A program made the translations under genes and the position numbers. Shown one piece after another: positions 12,541 through 24,880 of a stretch of 64,000 nucleotides of DNA. The notes beneath the pieces are model-generated. The model did not search any database and was not told the DNA's origin. It saw only the letters and a list, made by a program, of their open reading frames with translations. Within the stretch, counting starts at the first letter, position 1; each line of letters opens with the position of its first letter. The DNA comes from Bimuria novae-zelandiae CBS 107.79 (taxonomy: Eukaryota > Ascomycota > Dothideomycetes > Pleosporales > Didymosphaeriaceae): NCBI GenBank assembly GCA_010015655.1, contig ML976676.1, positions 510,109-574,108 on the forward strand, written 5' to 3'.

Positions 12541-12545
12541 CCTAC

Positions 12546-13122
12546 TTTCCCGGACGCTAGCGACGACTCTAAGGAGGGCCGGGCCGCCCTTATAGCCTAT
12601 AAGGAGTGGGAGAATAGTAAGCAGCTTCGAGTTTTAGCCCTAGAGAATATCTAGGATCCTATAAAGAATCTATAGGTAGTCGCGTATTATACTTAGCGTT
12701 ATAGTAGGTACTCTACGAACTTCTAGTTATATAATAGGGCTCTTAGTATTTAGGAGGATAGGTATGCTTAATCTAGTATTATAGTAGGTAGTAGGTCGCG
12801 CGCTAATAACGAGGTAGAGTGTAGAAGGAATATAAAATATATATATTATAGTAATACGTCTAATATATCCCCTATTAAAGTAAGTAGCTCTACTAGGGGC
12901 CTTTTTAGCGCTAACTAGTACTAACTAATATTAAGAGGCTTAAGAACGCTCTAATACTCTTAATAAGGTAATAAAGGGTAATATCTAGTAAGGCTAATAG
13001 TTAAAAGGTAGAAGTTAGCGCTAATAGTTAGCGCGAGGCTTTATTGGATAAGTATATTACTTTTAATATAGTACTAAACCTTTCCTTTTCCTTTTTAACT
13101 CCCTAAGCTTAGAATAAGTGTA
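12546..13122. other. RIP-mutated unassigned sequence between Copia A and Gypsy B
   Basis: Continuation of 623-1343 across the Copia A insertion. The first 80 bp are relatively GC-rich (ggccgggccgccc). No recognisable domain. Confidence 0.4.
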
Positions 13123-13127
13123 CTTAA

Positions 13128-13342
13128 TGTAATGGGCTCTAGCCCTATATGTTGTCCTCAAGCTTCGCCCTCGGCATGGCAAGGCCGAACTTCGGTGGCC
13201 TTCGGCCTCACTAGATCAATTTCAGAATAGCTTCGAAGAACTAGATATATAACTTCAAGGCTTAAAGTCTAACTTTAAGCCTTACTAAATTTATTTATAT
13301 TACTTCTAGTATTATAAGTCTCTTAACTTAAAGCCCCTTATA
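13128..13342 (+). repeat. 5' LTR of Gypsy B
   Basis: A 215-bp LTR starting tgtaatgggctctagccc; it matches 24116-24330. The middle (about 13150-13200) keeps GC-rich, little-mutated sequence. Confidence 0.88.
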
Positions 13343-16300
13343 GTAAATTTAGTTATAATCTTATATTAAAAGATCAAGAGATCTCTTAACCGTAATAAAA
13401 TTATACTACTATAATAGAAGAAGTAGTAGGGCTCTCTTATAAGGAAGAAGCTATCCTTATTCCCTAACTTATATAAAGAATAGTGCACCTTCGTAGCTAA
13501 GGTATAATAAAAGATACTATCTACTAGACCCTTACTAAAGAACTCTTAGCCAGACATTATAACCCTACTAAATATAAGTAAAAGTTTAAATTAGTATAAT
13601 ATTATTTAGGAGAATACTAACCTTATATACCTACGCCGATAATAATAAACCCCGCCCTATTAAGAGAGATCGAGTAATTAAGTACTATTATAACTTAGAT
13701 ATTAGGACAACTAGCTATACTTAAATAAGGAGAGAGTAGGACTATAATTCTAAATACTTTCTCCTTCGCTTCTATAGCCCTAACGACGAACTCTCCTACT
13801 ATAGATAATATAAAAGAACCTATACTTTATAGGTATACTCGTGCTAAACTTCCTAACTTAGAGACCTTTAATAGAGAGAGAAGGAAATATTAGGGATAGA
13901 AGTACTAGATAAAGAGTAAGATCTACGAAGATTACTATATTATAAGAGATATAATAAATTATATTATAAGCCGCTTTGCTAGACGGGTAATGCTTGTCGG
14001 ACTACCTTTCGTAGAATCCTAGACCCGAATAGAGGTAGAATTCTAGACGTTTCTTAACTCGAACATTGAAAATCGCCTCTAGAGAGAATAGGCTAGGAAT
14101 AGGCTATTTATTATTTAATAAATGAAATATTAGCTTAAAAACTTTAATTCTAACTTCCTCTACCTAGCTACTAAAGCGGGAGAAGATAATAACTATAAAA
14201 TACTAAAGAGCCTTTACTAGATAGCTATCTAACCTAATCTCTAAGATAAAATAGTAACTATTAATATCCCTAAAATCTAGAAAATATAAGACCCAATAGA
14301 CTATGTAGTGGGAGTAGAAGAAAATCTCTATAAAATTAAACTTAGTAGGCCTATTACTATAACTATAGTAGCCCTTAAAAATCTAGACGCTATAGACTAG
14401 GAACCTATACGCGCCTACTAGGCCTAGACGAATATAATAGAAACCTTAAAAATAAAGAAAAGAACTAAGTAGGTTAATAAAGGAAAGTTAAAAAAGAGGA
14501 AAAAGAAGGGATCCTATTTTTGCTACGGAAAGCTAAGACACCCTATAAAAAATTACTCCCTCCTTCCTACCTAAAGGCCTATATAAGCGCGCCCAGGTCT
14601 CTTATTAACGAAAGAAAGTAATAATAATAAAAATAGCTTCGCAGATTCCGACTAATCGGAAAACTAGTTTCTTCCGACCAAAGTCGCGGCTAGGGGAAGA
14701 GAATACTAAATAGGAAAAAGCTTAAAGAAGACTTTAATAATATTAGACTATTATCGCTAGATTTAATACTAATAACTATAGATACTCTTATTAATAATAC
14801 TATACTTAACTCTAGTTACCTTATATCTAGATTTATTTTAGGTAAGTTCGCCTAAAAAGCCTATTCAGCGTATATTAACCTTAAGGACCCTTATCCTATA
14901 ATTAGTATAAGAGGGTAATACTTCTATGTTTTAGAGGTACCTGAGATATCTATTAATATTAATAGGTACGTAGAGGAAAACCTTTAGGTATATATTAATA
15001 AAGGGGAGAAGGAATATAATCTAATCCTTAGGAATATATAGTAGAAAAAGAACGTAGTAACTATGGCTATAGGGAAGCGCTCTATCTATATTAGATCTAC
15101 TAGGGTTAGAATTTGGGACTATTAGGAGAAAAAATCTTTCCCTAAAGCTAAGGAGGTTTTAGTAGTAGCCCTTTTAGTACTAAGTTAATATAATATATAT
15201 AACTAAAACGGCCTCTAAGCCTTCACTATATTACTAAAGGATATTTAGAAAGCTCTAGAGCTAAAACTAAATATTAACCTAAGAGAGCTCCTACCTAACT
15301 ATTTATAAGATTAATAGAAAGTCTTTTCTAAAGAGTAAGCTAATAGACTCCCCCCTCTATAAGGTCCTAGTATAGACTACTTAATACTACTTATAACTAA
15401 GGACGGAAGGAAGCCTAAAATTCCCTTTAGCCCCCTTTATAATATATCTAGAAAAGAACTACTAGTACTTTAGAAAGAACTTATAGAGTACCTAGATTAG
15501 GGATTTATACGTATAAGTAAGTCTAGCGCCGCTTTTCTAGTCCTCTTTATATAAAAACCTAGCGGCGGCTTATAGTTCTATATTAATTATTATACCCTTA
15601 ACGCCCTATTAAAGAAAAATTAATACCTACTCCCCCTAATTAACGAGACTCTATAATTACTAGCGAAGGCGAAGTAGTTTATAAAACTTAATATAATTTA
15701 GGTATTCTATAAAATACGTATTACTAAGGGCGAAGAATAGAAAACTACCTTTTAGATAATTAGTAATACTATTTAGGTTAGCTAACGCGCCTAGTACCTT
15801 CTAATAATATATTAATTATATCCTATAGGAGTACTTAGACAACTTCTACTCTATATATATTAACGATATACTTATCTATTTTAGTAGATTACTAAAGGAC
15901 TACTAGAAGAAAGTACGTAAAGTAGTTTAGAAGCTAGGTATAGCTAGCCTCTATTTAGATATTAAAAAGAGCGAATTTAACGTTAGAAGAATAAAGTACT
16001 TATAATTTATTATTAAAATAGGAAAGGGGATTAGTATAGACCTAGATAAAATATAGGGTATTAAGAAATAGGAGTCCTCTTTATTAGTTAAAGGAGTAAG
16101 GAGCTTCCTTAGTTTTATAAACTTCTACTAAAGATTTATTAGTAACTTCTTAGACTTAGTAACACCACTTAATAAACTAACTAGAAAAAATATACCCTTC
16201 TCCTAAGGACTAGAATAAATATAAACTTTTAAGAAACTAAAAGACATATTTGATACTAAACTAGTCCTAGCTTACTTTAACTTAGAGAAAGAAGGGATAC

Positions 16301-16973
16301 TTAAAGTAGACGCCTTAGGCTAGGCTATAGGAGGGTGCTTCTCCTAATACGACGATACTAGAGTGCTCCCCCCTATAGTATACTTTTCTACTAAGTATAC
16401 CCTAGTAGAATCGAATTATATAATCTACGATAAAGAACTCCTTATAGTAATAAAATATACTAAAGAATAATATAATCTCCTATAAGCTATTCCCCATACT
16501 CTAGTATATACTAACTATAAGAACTTAATATACTTTACTACTTCCTATTAGTTAGATAAATAGTATATAAAATAGGTAGATATACTACGTAAGTATAATT
16601 TTATTTTTATATACTAGCCTAGATGCGTTAACTCTAGAGCTAATATATTATTAAGAAAGGATTAGGACCTACTGGCGGATACTTCTAATAAATAGGTAAT
16701 ATCTTAAACTTTCTAACTACTTTAATAAGAGAAGTCTTACTAGGTAAAGTTTAACTTAGAGCCTTATAAGCTCCTATAATCTATATACTCCGTAGTAATT
16801 CACCTTAAATAGGTAATACTATAAATCTCCCTCCCTATGTAAAGAATATACACCTCTGTTTAAGCCTTAATAAAATATAAAAGGCTTAAAGTATAATATA
16901 ATACTTTAGATTATAACAAAATATATAACTAAGGGAGCTTATAACTTTCTACTAGAGTTAAGGCTTAAGGTAG
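13343..16973 (+). pseudogene. Gypsy B gag, protease, reverse transcriptase and RNase H remnant
   Basis: Plus strand. The gag core is at about 13800-14450, and a zinc-knuckle remnant (CY-GKLRHPIKNYS) at about 14520-14565. RT lies at about 15350-15900, with K-P-S-G-G-L and N-A-L-L-K-K-N blocks and the catalytic box Y-I-N-D-I-L-I-Y. One Asp has changed to Asn: only the codon preceded by T changed, as RIP context predicts. RNase H follows at about 16230-16500 (D-A-L-G-like and N-Y-I-I-Y-D-K-E-L blocks). The frame is broken by many TAG/TAA. The 3' part of pol resumes after Copia C at 22376. Confidence 0.8.
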
Positions 16974-16978
16974 TAATT

Positions 16979-17169
16979 TGTGACGGTTTGATAGCTCTTA
17001 CCCTATGGGATGGTTACTCCTACCCTTGCTTGGTTGCCACTCACCTTTCTGAGAAGGCTACACCTATCTGGGACTAGCGATGTTTACGCTCGTGCACATA
17101 CATACTCCGCAGCTTCTAGATAGCATAGATAGACAGACAGAGAATTCCACAATCTTTTCCACTGCAATA
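16979..17169 (+). repeat. 5' LTR of Copia C
   Basis: A 191-bp LTR, tgtgacggtttgatag...caata. It is almost identical to 22180-22370, the few differences being transitions. It holds a short tagacagacaga run near its 3' end. Confidence 0.92.
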
Positions 17170-20100
17170 GTTATGAGCCCGGATTACGACTAAGCTTATA
17201 ACGGATTGCGAAGAAGATCGCACGACTAAAGCTTGCGTACTCACGACTTACTAATTAGCACCCATGATTAAGATCACGATTGATTATACTGTGCGGAGCC
17301 GCCACATCACCAATACCCTATATAATAACTACTGAGTCAGACCCTGCAGTCACCCAAGTGACCATCGTCCTCGATCGAGCTAACAATTGGCATAAATGGC
17401 TGTTTATTTAAAAGGATACTACCTAAAAGAACAACCTCTAGTAGTACGTAGACCTTGCTACAACGGCAGCGGACCTGCCTACGTTAATAGCACTAACTAA
17501 ACCACAACTCACGGATTATAATAAGGAAGCTATATTAATGGCTTACCTTACTGCTGCTTAGTAGAAGCTATACTAGTGGGAATACGAGCGATAGGAACGC
17601 AAGGACCTTAAGTTTAAGTGTTAGAAAAAAGCTCTAGGAGAATTTAACTTAGAGATTAGTAAAACGATTACTACGAGACACCTTTACTTAATTAAGAATA
17701 AGGATACCCCGCACGAATAATTAACGACCCTTAAGAAGCACCTTGCACTATCTAATGCTACACGTTAACGAGACCTTATTGCACGATACAAGAACCTACA
17801 GACGCCACCGCGTGGCAAGAAGGTCGAAGAATGGCTGCGATCTTAGGTGGAGGTTACCAACATATGCATAGCCGCAAAGGTCCTAGAGATAATAGGATCT
17901 AGGGCACAAGAAGACTTTCTTATCGCCTGCAGGACAATTAATGCTAAGTATAGTATATTAGGCCTACAAGTCTTAATTAAACTAGAGGATGCTAGCACCG
18001 CTATTCTATTAGTAGAAGACTACGTTAGCAAATTCACAACCTACCTTAAGCGTGTTTAACCGATATCGACAGGACTCAGCTCTATGGCTGCAGAACTGGA
18101 TGCTGCTAAGCCTGAGCAGCAGCGGTAGCAGCAGAAGAAGAAGGATGGCAACAAAGACAAGCCACAATGCCCATGCGGCCTAAAACACTACTGGACCGAA
18201 TGCTGGTTGATCAACGCCAAGCACCCAAGAAGGCCAAAGGCCTACACTAATGCTGTTGGCCAGAAGAAGCTAGATGCCGCCTTTACCGCCAATTATAGCC
18301 TAAGAGAAAGGATTAATAAGGCACTTAATAGATAGCGCGCAAAGCAATAGGACAGGAATATTATTATAGATAATAGTAGCCCTCCTACTAGACTAATGGC
18401 AAACACGGTACTATTTATATCTTAGGACAAGAACGAAGAGCTCTACGCTTTATATAAAAAGGAAGAGCTTTGCGCTCTACACGAGAACTAAGAGCTTTAC
18501 GCTCTATATAAGAACTAAGAGCTTTGCGCTCTATATAATGATGCTAATAAGGATTTAGCTTAGTTAACTATAGATAATAGCATAAAGCCTAAGGATAGTC
18601 TATATACAATAGTTAGCATAGAAGAAGATATTAACAAACTAAGTAATCGATAGATACTTAATCCTGGCTCTAACACCTACGTTATTAACAGCGAAGACTA
18701 GGTAGGATGGATAAGGGAGTATAACGCTAGTAATATAGATTTTATAGGCGCTAGTATAGGCCGTGTTTAGATTACTACCTAGGGAAGCATAAAGCTTAAG
18801 GTAAAGACGATAATAAGAGTTAGAACGCTAGAACTTACTTATATTACCTACGTCTAAGGATTTATTACTCATCTTATTAGCCTGGCACGTTGCCGCAAGA
18901 TTAACATATATTTTAATTTAGGCCAAGACCTACTATATAGAAGCAATCTAAAGACGACTCTAGCCTACCTAGAATACAATAGAGGTCACTGGCTGGTAGA
19001 TGCCGATGCATCCTGCCGTCCGAAGCCTACGCCTTTATTATCTTTTGGAACCACCTATAGACCTTCGAAGGCTCCGCGCCTAGACCAGATTGTTAACCCA
19101 AAGATAGCTTATTAGATATAAAGTTACCCTAGTAAGAAGGCTATGAAATACCTAATAGCAAACGTTAATAGAATTGTCGTTAAAGGCGACGCTAACAACT
19201 TTTATGCAATCTATATAGAGTTAAAATTAATAAAATAGATATCTTAGAAATAATAAGAGGATTAAGTAAAGAAGCCTTTTTATTAAATTATAATTAACGT
19301 AATTTAATTAGTACCGCAAGGAGAAGCCTGCTTAAACGACGATTAATAGGCTAGTTACTTAGTTAACTAATACCTAAAGTGGTATAAAGTCTCTACTTTC
19401 CCGAATTAATTAAAGCCTTTCTTAAAAATATAAATTATTTAAAATATACGTAAGATATAGCGCGTCTTTGCTTAAGACGTAACTGCTATTAAGACTAATA
19501 ACAACCAAGGATTTAGTATATCGCCTAATATACTAGAGGACCTTTGCAAGGACCTTGGCATCTGATACGAGCCACGAGTAGAATACATAGAAGAATAGAA
19601 CGGACTTATAGAACGAGCGGGATTGCTGCTTGTTATCTAAGCAAGAGCTATGAGGATTTAGACAGGACTACTAAAGTCTCTAACTTACGAGCTGATTCGA
19701 ACAGCAGCATATGTGCTAAATCAGACCCCTACAGAAGCACTACAATAGAAAACACCGTACGAAATCGTATAGGGGACGAAACTAAAGGTTTAACACATGC
19801 AATTAATAGGCTATTAAGCCTACGTACTTAACCACTCGCTAAAGCGTGCGGACAAGCTCGAATTAAGAGCTTTAATAGGCCACCTCGTTGGCTACGACTC
19901 TACCAACATCTTTAGGATCTGGCTACCCACGAAGGACCAGGTTATAGGCACTTAAGATGTCGTTTTTAAACCTATTAAGTTTTATAAAGGACTGCAAGGC
20001 TACGCTTAAGAATTAGTAATTAAGGAGGTTATTAAGCTTCTTGCATTTTTAAAGGAGTTTAAACCTAATAATATAGTAATTAAAGATCTTTTAATAACTT

Positions 20101-22179
20101 AACAATATTAATAACGAACCTAAGACGCACCTACGCCTTCTAAGTTATAGGTAGAGGGTAAGGATACTAAGGAGATTAAACTAAGTTAACTAAAATAATT
20201 TAGTAGAGGCTTGTTAACTCTAGAATAGTTAACGCTAGGTCTATTAGACTAATAAGAGCTCTTAGCTACCCAGCTTAAAGGCTATATACTAGATTGATAT
20301 TAGAACAACGCTCTTAGACGTTAAAACCTTAATTTTAGCATAAAGAATATTATTAAAGGCTTATAACGCACACGTTGAAACGCTAATTTCTAAGGACTAG
20401 AGAGATAGCATTCTCACGCCGTCTTGTATAAAGGATTAGTTAGCGACTACCTTAAGGCTTTTTTAACTATTTTAAAAGCTAAGATAATAATAAAAATACA
20501 TCGTACCTAGGTTCCAAGAGCTCTATAATTATTTTAAGAGCTAGATTATTATTAGTTTAGAGAGTAGTTTTAAGAGGCTGCATAGCAAGAGTATCGCGAG
20601 ATCTAGGGCAAAGGCTACTTTACTAAGATAATATAAATAGTGGAGACTGCTAATGCAGAGGTGCTACCCCTAATATAAGTATTTATATATAAGTTTAATA
20701 AAGATGGCTACCTCTATTAATTTAAGACACAACTCGTCGTCCGCGGCAACCTATAATAGCTATATAAAGAAATATACGCAGCCACACTAGCTACCCGAAT
20801 ATTTTAAGTACTTATTATAATAGCTAATTAATTTAGATTAAAGCTACTCTAGTACAACGTACTAAACGCGTTTCTAAACGCGATACTTAATTAAAAGCTC
20901 TACGCTTAGATACTAGATAGTTTTAAAAAGGATAGAGAGCTACTACAGGTGCTAAGAGCCCTGTACAGACTAAAAGAATTATTACTTCTATAGTATAAGA
21001 ACCTAAGAGGGATACTAAAGTCTTTAGGCTTAACGCTTATCCCAGGATTTCTATGCGTCTACGTTAATAGCTAGTTAATTATATTTATTTACGTTAACAA
21101 TATCGTGATGGCTTTCCACCTATTAAATAAATATCTAAACTAAGTGTTTAAAAAGAAACTTAATAAGTATTATAGCCTAAAATGCCTAGGAGAACTTAAG
21201 TAGTTCTTAGGTATACGCGTTATTCGAGACACTAACGCACGTACGATTTACTTAGTATAAGACGCCTATATTAATAAGGTTACTACTAAGTATAATATTA
21301 TTTCTACTAATCGCCCTTTAGAGGTGCCTATGCTAATAAACTACCTGGAATAATCTCTTAAAGAACCGAACAAAGCTTAGACAAAGACCTATTAAGAGCT
21401 TATAAGCTATCTTGCCTACCTAACTTAGTATACCTAACCTAATCTAGCCCGCGCTTACGTTATTCACGCGTTATATTTAATAAACCCTAGTTAAGCACAC
21501 GTTAAATCTATTTAAAGGGTGTGGCGTTATATTCTTAAGACGAAATATCGAGCTCTGTAAGCGCAAGCTATTAATAAAACAAAGATTTAAAAGTACCTTA
21601 TAACACCGTAGGACTATTGCGATCTAATCTTCTTTAGGGCATCTAATGCTATCTTTACTAATAATATTAAGACGCGCTAAAGCTCTTAAGGATACGTCTT
21701 TTAGCTATTTAGCATAACTATTAACTAGAAGTTAATACTATAACGCACTATTATAAAATTAATAACTAAAGTAGAGCTGCTCGCTTTATTACTTACTAAA
21801 TTAAAAATAGAGGAGTAGTATTATCTATTTAAAAAACTATCTTTAAAGCTTAACTAAACAACTATTATTTAGTGTAATAACTCATAGACTGTAGGTATAG
21901 TTACAAAAGAGATAGACAAGCTTAGCACTAAGCTTAAACACGTTAATATCTACTAGAACTAGATCTACTAGGAGGTCGAGGAGAATCGCCTCCACGTTTA
22001 ATAGAAGTCTATAAACTAGATGCTTACTAACGGCATAACGAAGATCCTTCCTTAATAAAAGTATATTAAATTCGTATAGTAACTACACCTTGTAGATATT
22101 CGTTCAAAGGTTCTTAAGACGGAGAAGGACACTTAAGATTTATTCTTACGTTATAGATTAACTACAGGATAAGGGGGTG
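17170..22179 (+). pseudogene. Copia C gag-pol polyprotein, degenerate
   Basis: Plus-strand order typical of Ty1/Copia. Gag is at about 17400-18150, including an unbroken 70-residue stretch at 17847-18059. A CCHC zinc knuckle, C-P-C-G-L-x-H-Y-W-T-E-C, is at about 18165-18205. Protease is near 18662 (P-G-S-N-T-Y-V-I-N-S), integrase at about 19050-20000, and RT at about 20650-21300 with its box reading Y-V-N-N-I-V-M-A-F-H (both Asp to Asn). RNase H at about 21615-21720 reads A-S-N-A-I-F-T-N-N-I-K-T-R. Loss of the catalytic Asp residues and many stops make it inactive. Confidence 0.85.
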
Positions 22180-22370
22180 TGTGACGGTTTAATAGCTCTT
22201 ACCCTATAGGATGGTTACTCCTACCCTTGCTTAGTTGCCACTTACCTTTCTAAGAAGGCTACACCTATCTGGGACTAGCGATGTTTACGCTCGTGCACAT
22301 ACATACTCCGCAGCTTCTAGATAGCATAGACAGACAGACAGAGAATTCCACAATCTTTTCCACTGCAATA
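22180..22370 (+). repeat. 3' LTR of Copia C
   Basis: 191-bp partner of 16979-17169, followed directly by the target duplication taatt. Confidence 0.92.
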
Positions 22371-22375
22371 TAATT

Positions 22376-24115
22376 TAAGAATATACTATTATCGTAGGCT
22401 ACCTCTACTACTAAAAATAAAGGTAGGTACTAGACTAGGAGTCCCTTTACACCGCCCTAGTAGGAATAGTATATAACTCCCTAGTAACTAGTTACCCTAG
22501 GTATAAAGTTACTTATAAAATTATTACTAGGGATTACTTCTTTCTTAGGATATCTAATACTATTTAAAGATATATTTAGAACTATAATATATACGAACGC
22601 ACTAAACCTAGTAAGAATTAAAGTAAGGACTATTAAAACCTCTTCCTCTCCCTAATTATACTTAGAAGGAAATCTTTATAGATTTTATTATAGGGCTCTT
22701 ACATAGTAGAGGTTATATAAACTTAATAGTAGTCTACGATTGCCTTAGTAAGAGAGTAATTCTAATTCCCCTCTCTAACTTAGAGACTATTACTATAGTA
22801 GACGCCTTCCTAAAGAACGTTATAGTCTATTACTAGCTTCCTAACGCTATTATTTTAAACTATAGGGGGCAATTTATAAGCGACTTCTAGAAACACCTAT
22901 ATAAAAGGATAAGGACATAATACTAACTCTTAATAGCTAGACACCCTAAAATAGACCGGAACACTTAACGAATAAATACTACTATTAAAGTATACCTATA
23001 GGTATTCGTCTAATAGGACTAGAAGGACTATGTAGACTATTACCCTACTGCCTAAATAGCTATTAATAGCTAAGAAGTAACTTCTACTAGAGTAACCCCC
23101 TTCTTCCTATAGTATAGCTATAATATAGACCCTATATAGCTTAACGGAGAAAAATACGCTATTAACTACTATTAATACAGGATAGAACTAGTAAAATTAG
23201 TAGAGGCGTAGCTTAATAAGTTTAAAAAAGTTTTCTCCTATATCTAAGCTAAAATAGTAATAGTATAATAGAAATAAGAGAAGTAAGAGAATAGATACTA
23301 GAAAAACGCCCCCTAACTAAAGGAAGGGGATGAGGTATAGCTCTAGTATAAAGACTACCTCTTAAATTTATAACTAATTAAAAAGATTAATTAGAAAAAT
23401 ATAAAGTTTACTATGAAGAAGGTTATTAATTTATATAATATAGAGTTAAATATCCTATTAGGATTATATCCTATCTTCTTTATAAACTAATTATATCTAG
23501 CTACTAATAATCCCCTATCTAGCTAAACTATAAAAGAATAGAATCCTAAAGCTATAATTATAAATAGCGAAGAAGAATACACCGTTTAGGATATATAGGG
23601 AGAAAAACGCCTCTAGTAATAGAATAGGAGAGTATAAGTCCTATATTAGGTAAAATAGGTAGGAGATATAAACCCTACCTAGGAATCCGCTAAGAATCTC
23701 GCCGCTACTGTAGCTCTAGATAGATAGGAAGCGTACACTAGAAGTATATAAGGCCTAGATAATAAACTCCTAAAGGACTTCTATAGGAGTCTAAGGAGCT
23801 TATTAAACCCCCTACCCTCCTAATAGGGAGTAATACTCCCTCTAATAGTCTAAAGGTAACTTTAAACTAAAGACGCATCCCCTCCTAAGAATAATTTTAT
23901 TATTAATATAGTTCCTAAAAATTATAAAAGTATATTAGGACCTTCGTGTACTAATAATGCTTTATAATAAGCTTAGCGAAGGTAATACGCTTACCTTTAG
24001 GTAGGCTAGACTAAACCTATAAATAGACTAAAGTTTAAAAAAGAAATCTCTCCTAAAACTTAATAGAGGAAGGCTAAACGATTAGGAGATAGACGCTTAA
24101 GATAAGGAGGGGTAT
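22376..24115 (+). pseudogene. Gypsy B integrase and 3' pol remnant
   Basis: Continuation of Gypsy B pol after Copia C. The integrase core at about 22660-23000 reads V-Y-D-C-L-S-K-R-V-I-L-I-P-L-S-N-L-E-T, which lines up with the first catalytic Asp region of Gypsy integrases. The later block L-N-Y-R-G-Q-F-I-S-D-F shows the second Asp as Asn. Beyond about 23400 it is TpA-rich sequence without a recognisable domain, up to the 3' LTR. Confidence 0.75.
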
Positions 24116-24330
24116 TATAATAGGCTCTAGCCCTATATATTGTCCTTAAGCTTCGTCCTCGGCATAGCAAGGCCGAACTTCGGTAGCCTTCGGCCTTACT
24201 AGATTAATTTCAGAATAGCTTCGAAGGACTAGATATATAACTTCGAGGCTCGAAGCCTAACTTTAAGCCTTACTGAATTTATTCGTATTACTTCTGGCAT
24301 TATAAGTCTCTTGACTTAAAGCCTCTCACA
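24116..24330 (+). repeat. 3' LTR of Gypsy B
   Basis: 215-bp partner of 13128-13342. It ends ctctcaca, preserving the terminal CA that is lost in the 5' copy. Confidence 0.88.
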
Positions 24331-24335
24331 CTTAT

Positions 24336-24880
24336 AAGGAGGCTAAACTCTATTAGGTATTTATAGATACTAATTACCTTTCTCCTAACTAGTCTAATTT
24401 ACCCTATAATAGCTATAAGAGTCCCTAAGATAAGGCCACTATCTCCTAGAAATTATTAGCTAAGTAGAACTAATAAGCTTAAATTCGCTAGTATAAGGAC
24501 TTTCCTTAAATTAGTACTAAAAATAAGGCTAGATTTAGGTCTATTAACGATATTATAAAGGCTCTTAGTAAGAACTAGTATAAGAAGGGCTAGGAGGTAA
24601 CCATTAGCGATTATTTGGCCCTAAGTAGTACTATAGGGCGCTACTAGGTCCTATTTGGCCCTAGTAAGGTGTTTCCATAGTTATAGCATGTCTTTTTCGA
24701 TCTCGGCATTTATAGCATTATACCCCTAGGTCTAGTAGGTCACTTTTAAGAGTAAAGTAAGGGGGTTTTTTTTAACGCTCTTAGGCGAGTATAGCGGCTA
24801 TTAGGCGGTTTAGGGCTCTATTTTAGCGCTAGAGAGTCCCTTTTAGACCCCGTCATCTCAGACTCGCCCTTATTATAGTA
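24336..24880. other. RIP-mutated unassigned sequence
   Basis: About 550 bp between Gypsy B and the Gypsy A region. The short stretch tttggccctagta occurs twice near 24615-24665. A better-preserved patch lies at 24670-24720. No domain seen. Confidence 0.35.

Larger units (their letters stand above)
16979..22370 (+). mobile_element. Copia C: full-length LTR retrotransposon nested in Gypsy B
   Basis: Two 191-bp LTRs (16979-17169 and 22180-22370) are bounded by the perfect 5-bp duplication taatt (16974-16978 and 22371-22375) within Gypsy B pol. Total 5392 bp. A primer-binding site region (gttatgagcccgg) follows the 5' LTR and a polypurine tract (aagggggtg) precedes the 3' LTR. The 5' LTR and gag are lightly mutated, whereas pol is heavily RIP-mutated. 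Confidence 0.92.
13128..24330 (+). mobile_element. Gypsy B: Ty3/Gypsy LTR retrotransposon split by Copia C
   Basis: Two 215-bp LTRs (13128-13342 and 24116-24330) flank a plus-strand gag-pol. Immediate flanks are cttaa (13123-13127) and cttat (24331-24335), a 4/5 match to a target duplication. Without Copia C the element is about 5.8 kb, typical of Gypsy. The order RT-RNase H-integrase (integrase after RT) separates it from Copia. A polypurine tract (aaggagggg) precedes the 3' LTR. Heavy RIP throughout. Confidence 0.88.
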
